From the NCBI RefSeq assembly GCF_900142145.1, contig NZ_FQZV01000019.1, forward strand, positions 1 through 64,000: 64,000 bases of DNA. Reading direction: 5' to 3'. The translations under genes and the position numbers were made by a program. The notes beneath the pieces were generated by a model that had not been told where the DNA came from, did not search any database, and worked only from the letters and a program-made list of their open reading frames with translations. The DNA comes from Geosporobacter subterraneus DSM 17957. GTDB taxonomy: Bacteria > Bacillota > Clostridia > Peptostreptococcales > Thermotaleaceae. How positions within the stretch are numbered: the first letter of the stretch is position 1; every line of letters starts with the position of its first letter. Of the stretch, positions 62,413-64,000 are shown one piece after another.

Positions 62413-63414
62413 GTGAAAAAGAAATTCCTGATTCTTTCTCTTTGTTTAGTCATGACCGTGGTATTCACAACTGGTTGTGCCTCTAAAAAAGTAGCATCTA
62501 GTTCAACAGAGAACAAGTCTGTCGAGGCTGTCTCTAAAGAAAAAGTATTTGTATCTGCAGATTGGGTAAAAAGTGTAATGGATGGAAAGCAGCCCGAATC
62601 AAAAGATTACGTAATTATCGAAGCCGCCTGGGGATCGGTTAATGATAATAAGAGCTATATAGCTGCCCATATACCTGGAGCAGTACATTTAAACACAGAT
62701 GATATCGAAGAGCCCACCTACTGGAACATAAGAACAGGAGATGAAATTAAAAAGCTTATGGCCGATTATGGTATCACAAAAGATACTACAGTTATTGTTT
62801 ATGGTGCTGACTCAGGTGCTGCCAGAGTTGCGTTTGTATGTCTATGGGCTGGTGTTGAAAATGTAAAAGTACTCGATGGCGGCTTAGATGCCTGGACAAA
62901 AGCAGGATATGCAACGAATGAAGGTATAGAAAATCCAACAGCAACCACCCGTGATTTCGGTGCAACAATACCTGCGCATCCTGAGTATGTTTTATTTATG
63001 CCTGAAGATGTAAAGTCAGAAATGGCTAGTAATGAAAATTTCAGATTGGTTAGTATACGGAGCTTGGATGAATTTGAAGGAAAAACAAGCGGGTACGGCT
63101 ACATAAAAAGGGCTGGAGAACCACAAGGTGCAGTATGGGGACATGATGAGCCTGATTACCGTAATGCCGATGGAACCATTGTTCCTTTTGATAAAGTCGT
63201 GGCAATGTGGAATGAACAAGGCATTTCAGAAGACAATGAGATCGCATTTTACTGTGGTACCGGCTGGAGAGCAACCATTCCATGGCTATTGGCCTACGAA
63301 AACGGATGGAAAAACATCAAGCTATATGACGGCGGCTGGTTTGTATGGCAGATGGATGAGAGCAACCCAGTACAGGCAATTACACCAGAAGAAGCCGCAG
63401 CAAAATATAAATAA
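62413..63414 (+). CDS. Two-domain rhodanese (thiosulfate sulfurtransferase) lipoprotein
   Basis: This protein is about 333 residues. The GTG at 62413 follows GAGGAG with 9-nt spacing and gives a lipoprotein signal ending FTTGC. The first rhodanese domain (about 60-170) has VIVYGADSGAARVAF without a cysteine and is inactive. The second (about 200-320) has the active loop CGTGWRA. It should transfer sulfane sulfur outside the membrane, for example with thiosulfate. Surface-anchored members occur in many Clostridia. Confidence 0.9.
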   Translation: MKKKFLILSLCLVMTVVFTTGCASKKVASSSTENKSVEAVSKEKVFVSADWVKSVMDGKQPESKDYVIIEAAWGSVNDNKSYIAAHIPGAVHLNTDDIEEPTYWNIRTGDEIKKLMADYGITKDTTVIVYGADSGAARVAFVCLWAGVENVKVLDGGLDAWTKAGYATNEGIENPTATTRDFGATIPAHPEYVLFMPEDVKSEMASNENFRLVSIRSLDEFEGKTSGYGYIKRAGEPQGAVWGHDEPDYRNADGTIVPFDKVVAMWNEQGISEDNEIAFYCGTGWRATIPWLLAYENGWKNIKLYDGGWFVWQMDESNPVQAITPEEAAAKYK

Positions 63415-63421
63415 ATTCTAT

Positions 63422-63461
63422 AAAAAATGTCTGATCGCCAAAAAGCTTTCAGACATTTTTT
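63422..63461. terminator. Terminator between the rhodanese gene and the convergent membrane protein gene
   Basis: AAAAAATGTCTG pairs with CAGACATTTTTT. It is symmetrical enough to serve both convergent genes. Confidence 0.8.
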
Positions 63462-63474
63462 CTTTGTAATGAAG

Positions 63475-63918
63475 CTATAACGTAAGCCTGTGGCTGTAAT
63501 CATATCTTATCAAAGATACAATAATTTTTATCTCCTGTATCAGCGCAATAACCGCTAAAATCAGACTGGTAAAATAGTAGGAACGATAGTTTTGTACTGA
63601 ATAGGATAAAGTGAAAAAAACAAACCCAGAGAGGATGATTCCATTTACCAATAACATAGATACAGCTTTTTTGTCCGTAATATAATTGCTTTTTTTGATG
63701 AAAACATATAAAAGAATAACAACAAACAATATTACTAAAAATGCAATGGTAGTGTTTCGTATTGCTGCAATAGGGTATTTTGCCTCCCACTGTTGGTTTA
63801 TATACACTACATACCTCATCATTCCCATTTTTTTCATAGATAGCTTTTGTATCCCATATGCGGCAATGATCAAAATTAATTGGAGCATAGCGGCTATCCA
63901 ATAAAAAACTTTCTTCAT
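63475..63918 (-). CDS. Four-helix membrane protein of unknown function
   Basis: This 147-residue protein has hydrophobic segments at about 5-25, 56-76, 86-107 and 115-137, with a basic soluble stretch (KLSMKKMGMMRY) after the first. No family was recognised. It has AGGAG upstream, stands alone and converges on the rhodanese gene. Confidence 0.6.
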   Translation of the reverse strand: MKKVFYWIAAMLQLILIIAAYGIQKLSMKKMGMMRYVVYINQQWEAKYPIAAIRNTTIAFLVILFVVILLYVFIKKSNYITDKKAVSMLLVNGIILSGFVFFTLSYSVQNYRSYYFTSLILAVIALIQEIKIIVSLIRYDYSHRLTL

Positions 63919-63953
63919 TTTATATATCTCCTTATCTTTAGCATCATATTAGG

Positions 63954-63980
63954 AGCAAGCAGGGACGGTCCTTGCTTGCT
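63954..63980. repeat. GGGACGG-type short palindrome, full copy
   Basis: AGCAAGC and GCTTGCT arms enclose AGGGACGGTCCTT, a 27-bp palindrome-like unit. Its first 20 bases in reverse complement are identical to 9875-9894. Confidence 0.65.
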
Positions 63981-64000
63981 AATCTAACGACTCAATATCC

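Noticed and set aside
63128-63469. Plus-strand open frame of 113 residues
   Set aside because: It is an alternate frame within the second rhodanese domain of the real gene.

Overview
The window reads as the chromosome of a low-GC, Gram-positive, strictly or mainly anaerobic bacterium of the class Clostridia. The base composition is AT-rich, ribosome binding sites are strong AGGAGG types, and several start codons are GTG or TTG. There are S-layer homology domains, remnants of a glycyl-radical enzyme with its activase, TRAP uronate transport and a prenylated-FMN decarboxylase cluster. An Alkaliphilus/Natronincola-like relative is my guess. No rRNA, tRNA, CRISPR array, phage or replication origin was seen.

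Layout. 1-9.5 kb: a membrane LuxR-type regulator, a LemA-like protein overlapping a 1674-residue SLH/GLUG surface protein, and a yvl-like envelope-stress operon (DUF2089, YvlB-like, unknown, YvlD) under a palindromic promoter. 9.7-12.7 kb: a radical SAM protein and an NmrA-like reductase co-transcribed with a MarR regulator whose operator overlaps a consensus promoter. 13.1-23.1 kb (minus strand): a hexuronate module with a YiaK-like dehydrogenase, UxuB, UxuA, a YcxB-like protein, TRAP DctM/DctQ/DctP, a GntR/FCD regulator and an MFS permease. A shared 16-bp motif upstream of uxuA, dctP and gntR looks like its operator.

24.0-32.8 kb: the most interesting locus. Eight tightly packed genes encode UbiD, UbiA and UbiX homologues, a complete NMT1-type ABC importer, a U32 family protein with the Fe-S cysteine pattern of UbiU/UbiV-like enzymes, and a class III aminotransferase. 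I infer uptake and prenylation/decarboxylation of an aromatic acid, for example a quinone precursor, with a possible O2-independent hydroxylation step.

33.0-34.2 kb: decayed yjjI/yjjW glycyl-radical genes. 34.4-40.1 kb: a two-component system divergent from a second TRAP transporter. 40.1-41.4 kb: an internally deleted IS1182-like element with both inverted repeats, beside truncated DUF35, thiolase and AraC-type genes. 41.5-45.0 kb: a D-2-hydroxyacid dehydrogenase, glycerate kinase and CdaR-type regulator. 45.2-49.5 kb: azlCD with a divergent MocR regulator, a WYL regulator and a GyrI-like protein. 49.7-54.0 kb: a flavin reductase, a TetR regulator and a second NMT1-type ABC importer. 54.3-55.0 kb: a Fur box, a 43-residue cysteine-rich peptide and a flavodoxin. 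55.2-58.4 kb: a dockerin/GH18-like secreted protein, an EamA transporter and a cupin. 58.5-62.1 kb: a degraded run of CapA, DUF3160, FG-GAP-like and DUF4180 genes. 62.4-63.9 kb: a two-domain rhodanese lipoprotein and a small membrane protein.

An imperfect-palindrome repeat of up to 136 bp occurs three times, and short GGGACGG-type palindromes are scattered through the window. All assignments come from reading the sequence and from memory of protein families; no database search was run.
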